64,000 nucleotides of DNA from assembly GCA_033964015.1 (NCBI GenBank), contig CM066924.1, forward strand, positions 8,343,077 through 8,407,076, written 5' to 3'. The DNA comes from Scolanthus callimorphus (lineage: Eukaryota > Cnidaria > Anthozoa > Actiniaria > Edwardsiidae). Below, one piece after another: positions 44,901 through 54,900 of this stretch; position 1 is the stretch's first letter, and each line of letters opens with the position of its first letter. Made by a program: the position numbers and the translations under genes. Under the pieces are notes generated by a model. The model was not told where the DNA came from. It saw nothing but the letters and a program-made list of their open reading frames with translations, and ran no database searches.

Positions 44901-45126
44901 AAAATCCACACAAACAATCATTTCGTTTCTCATCCGTGACTATTTCTTTGTAGCAAAGGTCTCTGGTAAGTTGAAGTGAAACGTTGTTTACAACCGATGG
45001 CTAGTAAATAAATTCCAGGAATGACAAGTACTGTATGTGCAACATCCATCTCCTACGTCTGTACCGAGTGTACAAAGCTAAACTAAAACATTTTTTTTTT
45101 ACTCTTTCAGGGGGAAGAGACGATAG
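32920..45126 (+). CDS. RBM8A: RNA-binding protein 8A (Y14), six exons
   Basis: Y14 pairs with Mago in the exon-junction complex, which marks spliced mRNA in the nucleus and acts in localisation and nonsense-mediated decay. Exons: 32920-32980, 33055-33111, 40092-40168, 40838-40974, 41860-41993, 45111-45126; all borders have GT-AG. The N-terminus is [14 protein letters not shown] with a basic KRKGRGF motif. The RRM runs from [19 protein letters not shown] (RNP2) through DRRTGFLK to [14 protein letters not shown] (RNP1) and ends [13 protein letters not shown]. The tail is short (RGKRR). About 160 residues, near family size. Exons 3 and 4 do not join in frame as read: one base is missing. Introns 2 and 5 are filled with repeats. 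Confidence 0.9.
33510..35247. mobile_element. Inner inverted-repeat element
   Basis: ACCGTACCG...GAGTAACGTAAC on the left matches the complement of GTTACGTTACTCGAG...CGGTACGGT on the right, followed by CTCGCGAG-rich sub-terminal repeats on both sides. It lies between AAGATCTT repeats of the outer element. Confidence 0.6.
33824..34600. repeat. Diverged tandem repeat, about 220 bp period
   Basis: Four units near 33824, 34030, 34258 and 34477 share a (G/C)(T/G)TTCTTCT(T/G)(T/A)CGTAAGTTTTGTG-like start, GAAGCGAGC, AAAACTTCGAAGTTTA, GAGACGCTAAA and AATAAAACACTA. Confidence 0.65.
35248..35640. repeat. AAGATCTT palindrome array with 31 bp tandem units
   Basis: The left part has irregular AAGATCTTG repeats. 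At about 35470-35630 a 31-base unit (TTCTTGTCAGGTCCTGCTAA plus GATCTTGAAAA) is repeated about five times with few changes. Confidence 0.8.
36085..36268. mobile_element. Foldback MITE
   Basis: TAGACCTCT and AATGTTGTCCCATTT at the left match their complements at the right; inner arms share AGATCATGTG. Confidence 0.65.
36953..37157. mobile_element. Foldback MITE
   Basis: Outer GCTAGGATTT and complement, inner arms CGAGCGCCATTTTGGATTTT and complement around CCCAGGACGCACG. AGCCTGCTAGTAGGCG near the left end recalls the MULE-type ends at 30744. Confidence 0.55.
37539..37590 (-). CDS. Possible short first exon, unidentified
   Basis: ATG at 37590, [17 protein letters not shown], then a consensus GTGAGT donor. 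It lies inside the 5.2 kb element in RBM8A intron 2, on the opposite strand. No second exon was identified, so it may be chance. Confidence 0.2.
38160..38660. repeat. AAGATCTT palindrome array, right end of the 5.2 kb element
   Basis: Irregular repeats of (A/T)AAGATCTT(G/A) with blocks such as GAATCCTGAAAGATCTTATC. Because AGATCT is self-complementary the array can fold on itself or with the array at 35248. Confidence 0.8.
38702..39017. mobile_element. MITE with internal GACCTGTCGGATT repeats
   Basis: Ends GGGACATTCCATTTTTT and near complement, next to CCTGTGGAAGACAAAA in both directions. The interior repeats GGACCTGTCGGATTC six to seven times. Confidence 0.7.
39769..39977. mobile_element. 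MITE with GTGTGGTTCCAGAAA ends
   Basis: 209 bp, TIR GTGTGGTTCCAGAAA and complement, flanked by ATT on both sides (39766-39768 and 39978-39980). ACCCCTC.GGAATTTCCAA occurs twice inside. Confidence 0.7.
42691..42766 (+). tRNA. tRNA-like copy 1 of 7
   Basis: Acceptor ACCTGGA pairs with TCGGGGT (one mismatch, one wobble), D-stem GCTC/GAGC, T-stem with one mismatch and TTCGAAT loop. The anticodon arm TCGGA/TCTGA closes an 8-base loop TGTACAAT, so no standard anticodon fits. Box A and box B are perfect, and a T6 terminator follows. It could be a tRNA pseudogene or the head of a SINE. Confidence 0.45.
42983..43058 (+). tRNA. tRNA-like copy 2 of 7
   Basis: Identical to the copy at 42691. Confidence 0.45.
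43275..43350 (+). tRNA. tRNA-like copy 3 of 7
   Basis: Identical to the copy at 42691. Confidence 0.45.
43567..43642 (+). tRNA. tRNA-like copy 4 of 7
   Basis: Identical to the copy at 42691. Confidence 0.45.
43859..43934 (+). tRNA. tRNA-like copy 5 of 7
   Basis: Identical to the copy at 42691. Confidence 0.45.
44151..44226 (+). tRNA. tRNA-like copy 6 of 7
   Basis: Identical to the copy at 42691. Confidence 0.45.
44443..44518 (+). tRNA. tRNA-like copy 7 of 7
   Basis: Identical to the copy at 42691. The array ends 156 bases further on without an eighth tRNA-like part. Confidence 0.45.
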
Positions 45127-45203
45127 TCATAGATGATAGTGAAGACATCGAACTTTTAAAGACATTTTTGTATAGTACTTAATTATTCTGCTTATCCTTT
45201 TAA

Positions 45204-45566
45204 GGTGGCCCATGACTAATTCACTGGAAATCACACCCTAAAAGTAAACTACCCCATTTGCCTAGAAAGTGACAACGTTCAAATATTCTTTTATGTGGAG
45301 GTGATAATGGGTACTTTGCACATTATATTTGGCTTGAAATAAATTGGAAAAGTTGCACCATTTTCATTTCGTATGTATTTTTCCTACTAAGGGTGGGTGA
45401 AAATGAAACGGAGCCCTACCATTCTGAAACGGCACGACAGAATAGCAGGATTCTGTTCTATTTTCACTCGATTTGACACCTTTATGAAACTGCGTATCAA
45501 ATGAAATTGCTGCAACTTTCTTAACATATATCCTAATAAGTATTTTGTGGCTAGCAATGGGCCACC
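45204..45566. mobile_element. 363 bp MITE, TTAA-flanked, GGTGGCCCAT ends
   Basis: Ends GGTGGCCCAT and complement, flanked by TTAA (45200-45203 and 45567-45570). Same family as 18803-20205. It begins 74 bases after the RBM8A stop codon and contains an AATAAA at 45338-45343, so it may supply the mRNA 3' end. Confidence 0.7.
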
Positions 45567-45786
45567 TTAACAAGTACACAACATGGAAATTCACAAGTCG
45601 AGACTCCTCATTCGCATGGTATGGTTTGATATTGGACGTGGTAAGTCCACAAGTCTGTGGGTTCGGCCTAATGGATGATGAGAAATAAACAGGCTCTGTT
45701 TCGTCTGTAGTAACTCTTGACAACTACAGCACAAGAGAACTCTGCACAGAATGCTCGAGAAACCCTGTTTGACAAGGGGTGGATTC

Positions 45787-45931
45787 TATAGACAAGATCG
45801 GCTAACGTTGCTTACATCTTGTTGCCACCCAATTCAGATGATGTGATAGTGTAAACCCAAAGTAATAATCACATGATCTGAATTTGGTGGCAACAAGATG
45901 TAAACACCGTTTGTTAGCCGATTTTGTCTAT
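45787..45931. mobile_element. Foldback MITE
   Basis: ATAGACAAGATCGGCTAACG and TTACATCTTGTTGCCACC match their complements on the right with one small insertion; the spacer is about 25 bases. Confidence 0.7.
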
Positions 45932-46502
45932 TTGTCAGACAGTTTTCAGTTGCTTGAAGACTACATAATGGTTCAGTTTTTTTCGATTTCAATGAAATCT
46001 TAATGAGTGAAATGATACCTTACTTGGTCAGAGAAACCGTTTTTTCTTCAAATGTTTAAGTCCTTCCGATCGATACGGAAGTGATCCACTGCTTGCCCCG
46101 ACCGAAATGACCAAAAATTCGCTGAACCATTTACGTTCCAACGGGTCGAAACGGGGATTTTCGGTTCGAATGGTCAAAAGAAAACAACCCCACTTGAGTG
46201 GGTAGGCCGGCAATATAAGGTTGCGGGCTTCTCGGAACGCAGGACGTTTCTTGTCATTATGTACCTAACATATAGTTTAAAGCAGGTTGTAATAGCTTTT
46301 TGTCTCATGACTATTTTGAAATGTCTGTAACTTCGGAAACTTCCCAGAAAGAATATTACTTTGTTGTCCCATCTTTTTATGTATATGCTTTTATTGTAAA
46401 ATAAATGCTAACATCTGTGTCAATAGAGTTGTTTCTATTATAGGCGGCACCTTTGCCGTTCCGTATCAATATATGGAGCCCCACCAATAGAAAAGGGCTC
46501 GT

Positions 46503-46644
46503 TAGCCTGCTAGCCGGCTCTCCAGTGGGTTTTTTCGGATGTATTTTTTTGGGGGGGGCGCGCGGGATTCACTCGCCACAGGAACCCCGCGCGCACCCTA
46601 ACGAATTCTCTGGAAAACACTCTGGAGAGCCGGCTCGCAGGCTA
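46503..46644. mobile_element. 142 bp Mutator-like MITE, 9-base duplication
   Basis: Ends TAGCCTGC and GCAGGCTA, arms GCCGGCTCTCCAG and complement, flanked by AGGGCTCGT (46494-46502 and 46645-46653). The interior is GC-rich with a G run. Confidence 0.75.
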
Positions 46645-46730
46645 AGGGCTCGTAAGTATGTAATTCTGTGCAAGGGAAACGAAAGAGAAGTACAGGATAC
46701 ATACAAAACCTGAAGGTGGAGTTACCACTC

Positions 46731-46987
46731 TATGCATTGCTACGCGACCTCAAAAATCAATGTTGCGATGGGCGATTTTTAGCCGTCAATCAAACCAAAA
46801 CGCTGGATTCGGCTGCTTTACTGGATCGATATTGATTGCAAAATCAACCAAAATGGTTTTAAGCTATCCTTTGGCTTCCCTTGCCTAGAATGTTTAACTC
46901 TCTGTTCAAGAAAATTGATATTAAAATTTTCTTGCGTAAAATCGCCAATCGCAACAGTGAATTTTGAAGGTCGCGTAGCAATGCATA
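46731..46987. mobile_element. TIR element with TATGCATTGCTACGCGACC ends
   Basis: About 50-base arms, including GTTGCGAT and CGATTTT blocks, match their complements at 46938-46987. Confidence 0.7.
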
Positions 46988-46992
46988 CAGTG

Positions 46993-47234
46993 GTAAACGG
47001 TGCAATGTTTTCTCACTTGTCTTGGACAAGTTAAAAGAACCATTGCAGTGATATTGGCTCGCAACGTATCGAACTTTTGCGCAAAGAAGCCCGAGAGGGA
47101 TTCTGGGAACGAAATTGCAAGACAAGTTGCAAGACTCGCTGTTAAAGTTGCTGCGATCCGTTGTAATGGCTAGTGCAACTTGTTTCGCAATTGTATTGTG
47201 AGACAAGTTGCAGAAAACATTGCACCGTGTAACG
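46993..47234. mobile_element. TIR element with ACGGTGCAATGTTTTC ends
   Basis: The left TAAACGGTGCAATGTTTTCT faces the complement of TTACACGGTGCAATGTTTTC. CAAGTTGCA.. words recur inside. It directly follows the previous element. Confidence 0.65.
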
Positions 47235-47525
47235 GCGGATTTATAACATTGGAAATAGTCCGGCGGATTAGAGCACATTTTCGAGGCTCCCAACATTTTG
47301 CTTGGTAATAGTTTTCAATGTATTTCTTTTCAATTTAAATCTTAGATATAGAGCCACGCTAGCTCTAAGCTGTGCGAACTTTCGAGTAATTCTTCTCTAG
47401 ACTGCACAGCCATAGCAGCTCAACATTTGCAAACACCTAACAACGACCAAGAGTGGAGTGACAATGGTCGGATCCCGCTCGACCTTTTGTATTCATGATT
47501 TACATATTCCAGGGCATTCATTATT

Positions 47526-47696
47526 CAAGGCCGTAGCTAGAAATTTTTGTCTGGGGAGGCAGGCCTTGGTCATTCTTTGTTTTTGCTGGGGGGGGGGGGG
47601 GGGGGGGCAAGCAGGTTTTTCCCCACATGTTGACACTAAAAATTTTACTTCGCGGGTGCAACTGCCCCCTCTGTACCCCCGCTAGCTACGGCCCTG
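47526..47696. mobile_element. 171 bp MITE of the CGTAGC family
   Basis: Left CAAGGCCGTAGCTAG and right complement of CAGGGCCGTAGCTAG, flanked by TTATT (47521-47525 and 47697-47701). A G run of about 20 lies inside. Relative of 30928-31230, also with a 5-base duplication. Confidence 0.7.
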
Positions 47697-47787
47697 TTAT
47701 TATGGGAACTATTAACATGGAAACTTTGGTGCCTTTAAAACCAAGTTGTGCCGCATTTCTTGATAAAGAGAGTTTATTTTACAGTCA

Positions 47788-48001
47788 AAAGACATGAAGC
47801 GTGCCCCCCTAGAGTTGAACATTCAATTCATTATTCCATTATTGATTTCATTATTCAATCCAAAAACAAAAATTTCAATGTAATCTAAATAACTATTCTG
47901 GGTGATATTGCTTATTCAGAAATCAAAATTTGAACATTTAACATTTTAATATTGAATTGAAAAATGCATATCGACTCTAGGGGGGCACGCTTCGTGTCTT
48001 T
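47788..48001. mobile_element. MITE with AAAGACATGAAGCGTGCC ends
   Basis: AAAGACATGAAGCGTGCCCC and near complement at the right, both ending in a C/G run next to CTAGAGT. AT-rich interior. Confidence 0.7.
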
Positions 48002-48179
48002 GTAAAACCTATACATGATTAACTAAATTCCGCTTTGATTGCGACCAACTGGAACACTTTGGTGACTAACGTTAGGTCTGCGGTACGGAATACAATTTTA
48101 ACTGTAAGTTTCGGTATTGGGTATAAAAACAAGGATTTTTGGTCTCAGATAGGGTCTCGTTTTGGGAGACCTCGGCGGC

Positions 48180-49810
48180 ACACCCCTTTCCAAAATACCC
48201 CCTCCCCTTCAAAAGGTTGAGGCTAAACCAGTTCAACATCTCATTCACCATTTGTCGAATCACCCATATGTTGAATGATGTTGTTAGACTTGACGAAATA
48301 TCAGAAAAGTGCAATATTTTTAATGAGGCATTTTTTAGTAAAAGCTGGCAACAAGAGTTTTCTTATGTAATTTTTCACGCTGAATCCGAATTTTCTTGTT
48401 GCCATCCCTGCGCGTTTTAATGACTGACAGCTGTTCGCGAACCCCTTAAAATAGGTGTCGCTATATTTCAAATTCGAACGAATATTTAACTTGAACAGGA
48501 AAGTTTAGAATGTTCTATACGAAAAAGTGTCGTATTATTCGGATATGGCGCTGCTGTGATATTCAAAATGGCGGATCCAAGATGGCCGCCATATCGTCAA
48601 ATTTGATTTTTATCAGTCTGGTAGTCCAAAAAGACATGGCTGACAATGAATTCAAGGTATCACAGTACGAGATGCAGTGCTGCTGGTCGAATGAAGCCAT
48701 ATTAAATATATAAAAGGGCAAATCAATATAAAAAAGGTGAATCAGCTTGATCGCCGCTTGATTTTACGATCTAAATGATATCCCTATTTTGCGATGATCA
48801 TCGTTGGTCCCAGCAACACAACTGTGCCTTTGAAGTCCTTTATATCAAGAGTTCGTTCACAACGATCATGCAATCTGCTGCCCCCGTGGCATATAGTTCA
48901 AAGTTGCCACCACCAGGCTATAAAAAAATTCGGAAAAGGCTGGCGAGCAATGCCTAAATTGTCTTAGAATGATCATTTGCTCCCTTATCCCTGCTTTTTT
49001 GTTATCATTCTTATTCCTGTGTGTGTAAGAGGAATATTCTGCATGCATTAAAAAATATAGTCGTAGATGTAGTTGACTCAGTGATAGGCTTCGAAATCAA
49101 TAGTCAAAGTGAGACCTTTTACAGTAGGGACGACTAACTTGCTATTTTGTGAATTGCGCTTCCTCACAACAATCATATATTTGCCTATATAGTATTCTCT
49201 TTCCACCATAATCGTCAGTTGCAATTTTTTATGTATTGCAAAATCGTTTAAGTTTTTGTCTTTAATTTTTTTAAGTTTAGCCTTTGAACGTGATGGCCTC
49301 AAACAACCGCCAGATATCCAAAATGGCGGCACGGCGGCAATCTAGCATCCGCCATTTTGAATGACGTTCTACGCCCATTCAGCATCCTATCCCATAATAT
49401 AGATACTTTGGTTTGAATACCACATTCCCACTTATCCATTTACTGGAAAAATTCGGCAAAAAATTCATTGTAAAGGTTTGTTTGACAGCTGTCAATCATG
49501 ACGTCATTTCACCTCTTACAATGCAAAATCTGCGTTGGCAACACACAAATTCGAATTTCAGCGTATAATTTCGCTTAAGATGGCACTTGTTGCCAGGTAT
49601 TACTAAAAAATGCCTCATGAAGTAAGATTTTCCGAAAGTACGTCTAGTCTATGAATGGGGTGTGGTGGTAAACCAATTCAACATTGTTGAATGTTGTTGA
49701 ACAACTACGATGTGTTTTGTTCAGAAAAAGTTGAATACTTGAATTGGTTTGGCACCCCCAGTCAACATCATTCAACGCAGTGATTCAACAATGTTGAATA
49801 AAGTTGAATC
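48180..49810. mobile_element. Composite inverted-repeat region
   Basis: Arms about 48230-48420 and 49510-49810 are diverged reverse complements (ATGAGGCATTTTTTAGTAA, GGCAACAAG, CGAATTT). The outer parts are rich in TTGAA(T/C)(A/G)TTGTTGAA words. The spacer contains the repeat shared with 10380-10865. Ends are not sharply defined. Confidence 0.45.
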
Positions 49811-49903
49811 AGATATGTTTAATTGTTTTTGCCCAATTTTCGCCCCAGCCTAGTAACGCCATCTTGTAAAAACGGCCGAATAGCAAATTTTCATTATGAG
49901 GTA

Positions 49904-50284
49904 TTTACTACGACTACCAGAAACCTTTGCGTTGTCCCTTTTGTTCGCGCAATAGTCTAGTTTCGAATTCTCTAATCTACCGCTGAATAGACATCAACGG
50001 CGCATAAATACAGTGGGAGCCTCAGTTTGAACCCGAAGTTGCGAATACCAACGAGTCCAAAAAGTTTTGTCTATTGTCTCCATTCAAGCTTCGCCAGTTT
50101 CTCGTCGGTATTCACAACTTTTTCTACTTCAAACTGAGGCTCCCACTATATTATGCGCCGCCGATGCCTATTCAGCGGTAGATTAGAGAATTCGAAACTG
50201 GACTATTACCGCCTATTGTTTCCAATAGCAGAATATCTGCATAAGAAAAGAAAACTGAAAAGGGTTCTGGTAGTCGTAGTCAAA
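49904..50284. mobile_element. Large foldback element
   Basis: Ends ACTACGACTACCAGAA and complement. Long inner arms (AATTCTCTAATCTACCGCTG, GCGGCGCATAA region, GAGCCTCAGTTTGAA) pair across a spacer near 50060-50110. Confidence 0.75.
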
Positions 50285-50454
50285 TGACGCAATAGTGCAA
50301 ATGTCCTATTCGTAGTGAGTCACGTCCATATTTGTGCATGGCATTTGATGGTCGACATCCAAACACAAAGCAAGACCAGAATAAAATAAATAATATATAG
50401 ATTTATAAAGCTTGGCGTCATCGTTGATGTCTATGACGCACACATCATTCATGA

Positions 50455-51145
50455 AACCACTTCGTTGCAGTCCTCTGGTGACCTAGACAATTCTACAAAA
50501 TTGGTTGTCTTAGAGCCTTCCCTTAACGAGAAATAAATGTTTCAAACATAGATGACGTCATCAGTGACGTCACATCACGTGACCATTTTGTTCCGCTCCT
50601 CTGGTGACCTAGACACTTCTACCCAAGTTTGGTTATCTTAGAGTTTTCCCTTTACCAGATTTGAATTTTTGGAGCAAGGATGGCGTCATCGGTGACGTCA
50701 CATCACGTGACCACTTTGTTTCGATCCTCTAATGACCTAGACAATTCTACCCAAGTTTGGTTGTCTCAGAGTATTCCCTTTACGAGATATGAATTTTTCG
50801 AGCAAGGATGACGTCATCGATGACGTCACATCACGTGACCATGTTATTTTCCTCCTCTAATGACCTAGACAAGTCTACCTAAGTTTGGTTGTCTTACAGC
50901 CTTCCCTTCACGAGATATTAATTTTCAAGCATAGATGACGTCATCGATGACGTCACATCACGTGACCACTATATTTCACTCCTCTGGTGACCTAGACAAC
51001 ACTACCCAAGTTTGGTTGTTTTAGACTCTTCCCTTCAGAAGATATTAATTTTTCAAGCATAGATCACGTCATCGATGACGTCACATCACGTGACCACTTT
51101 ATTTCACTCCTCGTGACCACTAGATTTCACTCCTCTGGTGACCTA
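50455..51145. repeat. Tandem satellite, about 125 bp period, with TGACGTCA and TCACGTGA
   Basis: Five to six diverged units, each with GATGACGTCACATCACGTGACC and CTAGACAA(T/C)(T/A)CTACCCAAGT. The blocks correspond to the satellite at 25827-26290 in reverse orientation. A further degenerate unit occurs near 51270-51300. Confidence 0.8.
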
Positions 51146-51943
51146 GACAACACTGCCCAAGTTAGTTCATTTAGAGTTTTCCCTTCCCACGAGAAATGAA
51201 TGTCTCAATCATCATTCCGGGTTTCATGGGTTTTCTGTGGTAAGAGATCGCGGGCGCAGCCGTAATCAGCCGTCATCGATGACGGCACATCACGTGACCG
51301 TGCTACAGCACCCCCCCTTGTAGCATAGACAAAATATCCCAAGTATGGTTATCTTAGCATGTTCCCTTGAGGAGAAATATTTTTTTTTCTTTGTATACCA
51401 CAGGGTTCCCATGTGTACACGGACGTACGGACGTTTAATACCAGAAAATTAAAGAAAACATCATATCTCCCGAAGGGAAGCTTCTATAGAAGCCAAACTT
51501 GGACAAACTTTCAAAGACTATAAGAGGAACTTTACACCAAAGTCACGTGCCTTACGTCATCAATGACGTCATTAAAATGGACCACAATGTCCGTGACGTT
51601 CAAAAATGAACTCCATGGGTTACTGTATACGTTTTTCTCTTAATGGAAATGCTTTACTGATTACAACTGAAGAGTGGAACCCGTGTATCACGCAAATAAA
51701 TTCTACTTTTATTGTTCGGTTATTTATTTACTGTAATTGCCGGGAAAATATATTCATCAAACTTGGGTTATCAATCCCGGTATCAACCATCTCGGGCAGT
51801 CGAAATGACCTCCCTTTAAACATCTGGAAAAGGAAACAGGTCAACGCCGCTATCTTTGCTGTAAAGTTAGGAGTTAGCCTTGTCCAAGATAATGAAACAA
51901 GCCTACTCCGATAGTACGCTATCTTATGTTTTTATGTTAAGAG

Positions 51944-54900
51944 TTAGCCTTGTCCAAGATATATCTGTTCCGCGCGCTTCTTGCTGATCTGGAGTTTTCC
52001 TTGGAGGCCTAATATCATTGCCTGGAAATGAAATAAGAAAGTTATAATTACACAGGTTTTCTTTCATCGACTGTTTTATCCACTGGAAATAAAAACACAT
52101 TAAACAAGAGCAAGTAGGGGATCGACCTAAGGCCAGTTTAGAAACACACGCAAGAAAGAACTGCCACAGATCAATTTTTTGTCTCCCCGAGCAAGTACGA
52201 AATGCAAGCTCGGTTGGGTGCTTTAAGGCACTCTTAAGCAAAGATGTGGACATAGAACGTGTGATGACTTGTAGCCATCACTACTAATTTTATACGCTGA
52301 AGGGAAAATTGCAATTTTGATATAAAAATGGTATGGTATGGTATGGTATGGTATGGCATGGTATGGCATGGCATGGCATGGCATGGCATGGCATGGCATG
52401 GCATGGCATGGCATGGCATGGCATGGCATGGCATGGCATGGCATGGTATGGTATGGTTTAGAGGGTTTAGAGGTGTACCTTTTTTCAGGCTTGGTATGGT
52501 TTAGAGGTGTACCTTTTTTCAGGCTTGGTATGGTTTAGAGGTGTACCTTTTTTCAGGCTTGGTATAAGAAAGGGGTACCTTTTCTGCTCTAACCCCCCTC
52601 CACCCCCGGGTCCAGCCCACATAATTTGTGGGAATCCTTTGAAGTTTCCCAAGCTTCCGAACCATTCCACTCTGTTAACGACAATTTTTATGCTATGGAA
52701 TAATGGAAATAATTTTGAATGAAATGCCGAGTCGTCAAATACAGGTCACATACCAGTACATCCAACAGACACAATAGCATACAGTAAGGACTTACCTCCG
52801 GGAGCCAAACGTCGTACAATAATGTTGTTTCCCCAAAATCACTGTCGCTACCAACAACTTCTCGATATAAATCCCTCAGCACGTTCATAATCTCCTCACA
52901 CTGTAGAAACACAAAGCAATTGGTATTGGCAGAGCGGACATTTGGTGTCTGTTTGCTTAATTCTATTTGGCTGCAGTCATTTCCCAGTTTGTTTGTGGAA
53001 AGCATTTACCTTCCCTTCTTAAAGCCAAATTGTTGTTTGGATAACACGCATCGCGAAACAAAGAATTCGGACGAGTCAGAGGGTTTTCAATACTAGCTTA
53101 CCACATCATTGTCCTTGACAGGGCCAAACCCGGATCTGTGCTTGAGGAGATTTCTTTCCTTTTGAGTCCCTTTACGGTACACGGAGAGGCGTTCTGATGG
53201 CTTTTTTTCTTCCATTAAAAGCTTTATAACAGGCTAGAAAACAAGATGAGCCTTTAGAAAGATGAAATAGGATATCCATTCGCTTGCTCGCATCCTTTAG
53301 TCTTGCGGTACAGATGACAGTTACCGGTATCAGTTCTTCATAGTAAGCGCTAGGTTTATCCGATTCGCACAAGTCGTACATCAATTTTCAGTACTTTTAT
53401 TATGTTCTTGTTAAAGGCCCGCCACTAACCGCCATCCTTTGCGAGCTTGTGTTCTGAATGGCTGGATGCCATACTTTTTTAAAGAAACTGGGATGGACAA
53501 TAGTTAGATTCTCTGAAAGAATTTAAATATCTGGTAAAATCTTCATAAAATGGCACGATTTAAACAGTTTGTGTCGGGTATCACTATAAGCAACTTTTGT
53601 TAGTGAGAAAACGTATCCCGGCGCGCAAAGGATTGTGGTTGGCGGCGGCTAAATTCAAAATTATAGCGGAACTCCCCGCGCCAAGGCGCGGAGTGGAGCC
53701 CCATACGTATCATTCAACATCGCATGAGAAAGCAACCCATCCAAGCCAAAACAGAACGTTCAGCGGTTTACAAAAACATCGCAGGTTCTTATTTACGCAT
53801 GCGCACTTGCGTTAATGTCGACCCGTGTACACAGCCAATCACAGTCCGTCTTGGATCACTGAGCGCGCGCCTCGTCCTCAACATCCAGCACAGCGCCGCG
53901 GCGTACGGTTTGGACTCCAAACTGCACAAACTTGTTGCATTTTGACGCCAACTCCCGCCAAAATACATTGATAATCACAGAGATTAAAGAGGTATTTAAA
54001 AACAGTTAGAGATTCAAGGAGACAAAAGTGACTGATCTAATAGCGAAATGGGAAAATATTTGCCAACTCTCTTTTGCTGGTGTTACCCGCGATAGAAGAG
54101 AGGATCAGTTACAAGCATAAAATTCCAGGGTGCTCATTTCAAAATTCACTGAACTTCCAGGCTGGGTATCCCAAGCTGGGCTCCTCAAAAGGGACACATC
54201 TGATATAAGAATAAACCATGCAGTAAGAAGTGGGGTGTGTATGATTGGAGTTGCACTTTTAGGCATTGCCTAAAGCTATATATTATATTTTCTGGGCTTT
54301 TTTTTCTTCACCTCAACCATTTCTATTTATCGTAAACTAATTTTATACCAAGCTCATTTGCGCCCTCAAAAACGAGCATGCTCATTGCAGAAGAGTAGCT
54401 GAGTGCCGAATATTCCACAGCCTGACACTGTATTTCAATTAAATAAGTATTCACTCACCTTTGCCTGCTTTATGTACATTAGGATGTCTGAATATGGGTC
54501 AACTTGCCTGAAAAAGTTATTGAGATCATGTCCAAATTAAGGTATGAGTGTACCAGCCTGAAAAATCTCCAAATCTTTTCAACTTTTCAAATAATCCTCT
54601 GTCATACTCACTTTTTTTCTCGGCTTGATCTTCGTACAGTCTGTTTCTCCATCTTTTCCACTACAGACTCCAAAGCTGATGGAATCTCCTCCTGTAACTC
54701 GTACTCACCATCTAAAATACAAAGAAGAATACATGAATGGTGCTGGTTGCACTAATGTTTAGCTGTAAGTGCACAACAGTTTCTGAACATTAAAAAGGAT
54801 GCATTGTTACCTGAGGAATCAGACAAAACTCCCAAAGCTGTAAAATAAAAAGAAAACTTTTATCAGCTTGAAACTCATTAGGTTCAGGTTTTTTATTAAA

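Noticed and set aside
52223..52538. Open frames of repeated MPCHA or MAWHG
   Set aside because: Translation of the pentanucleotide microsatellite on both strands.
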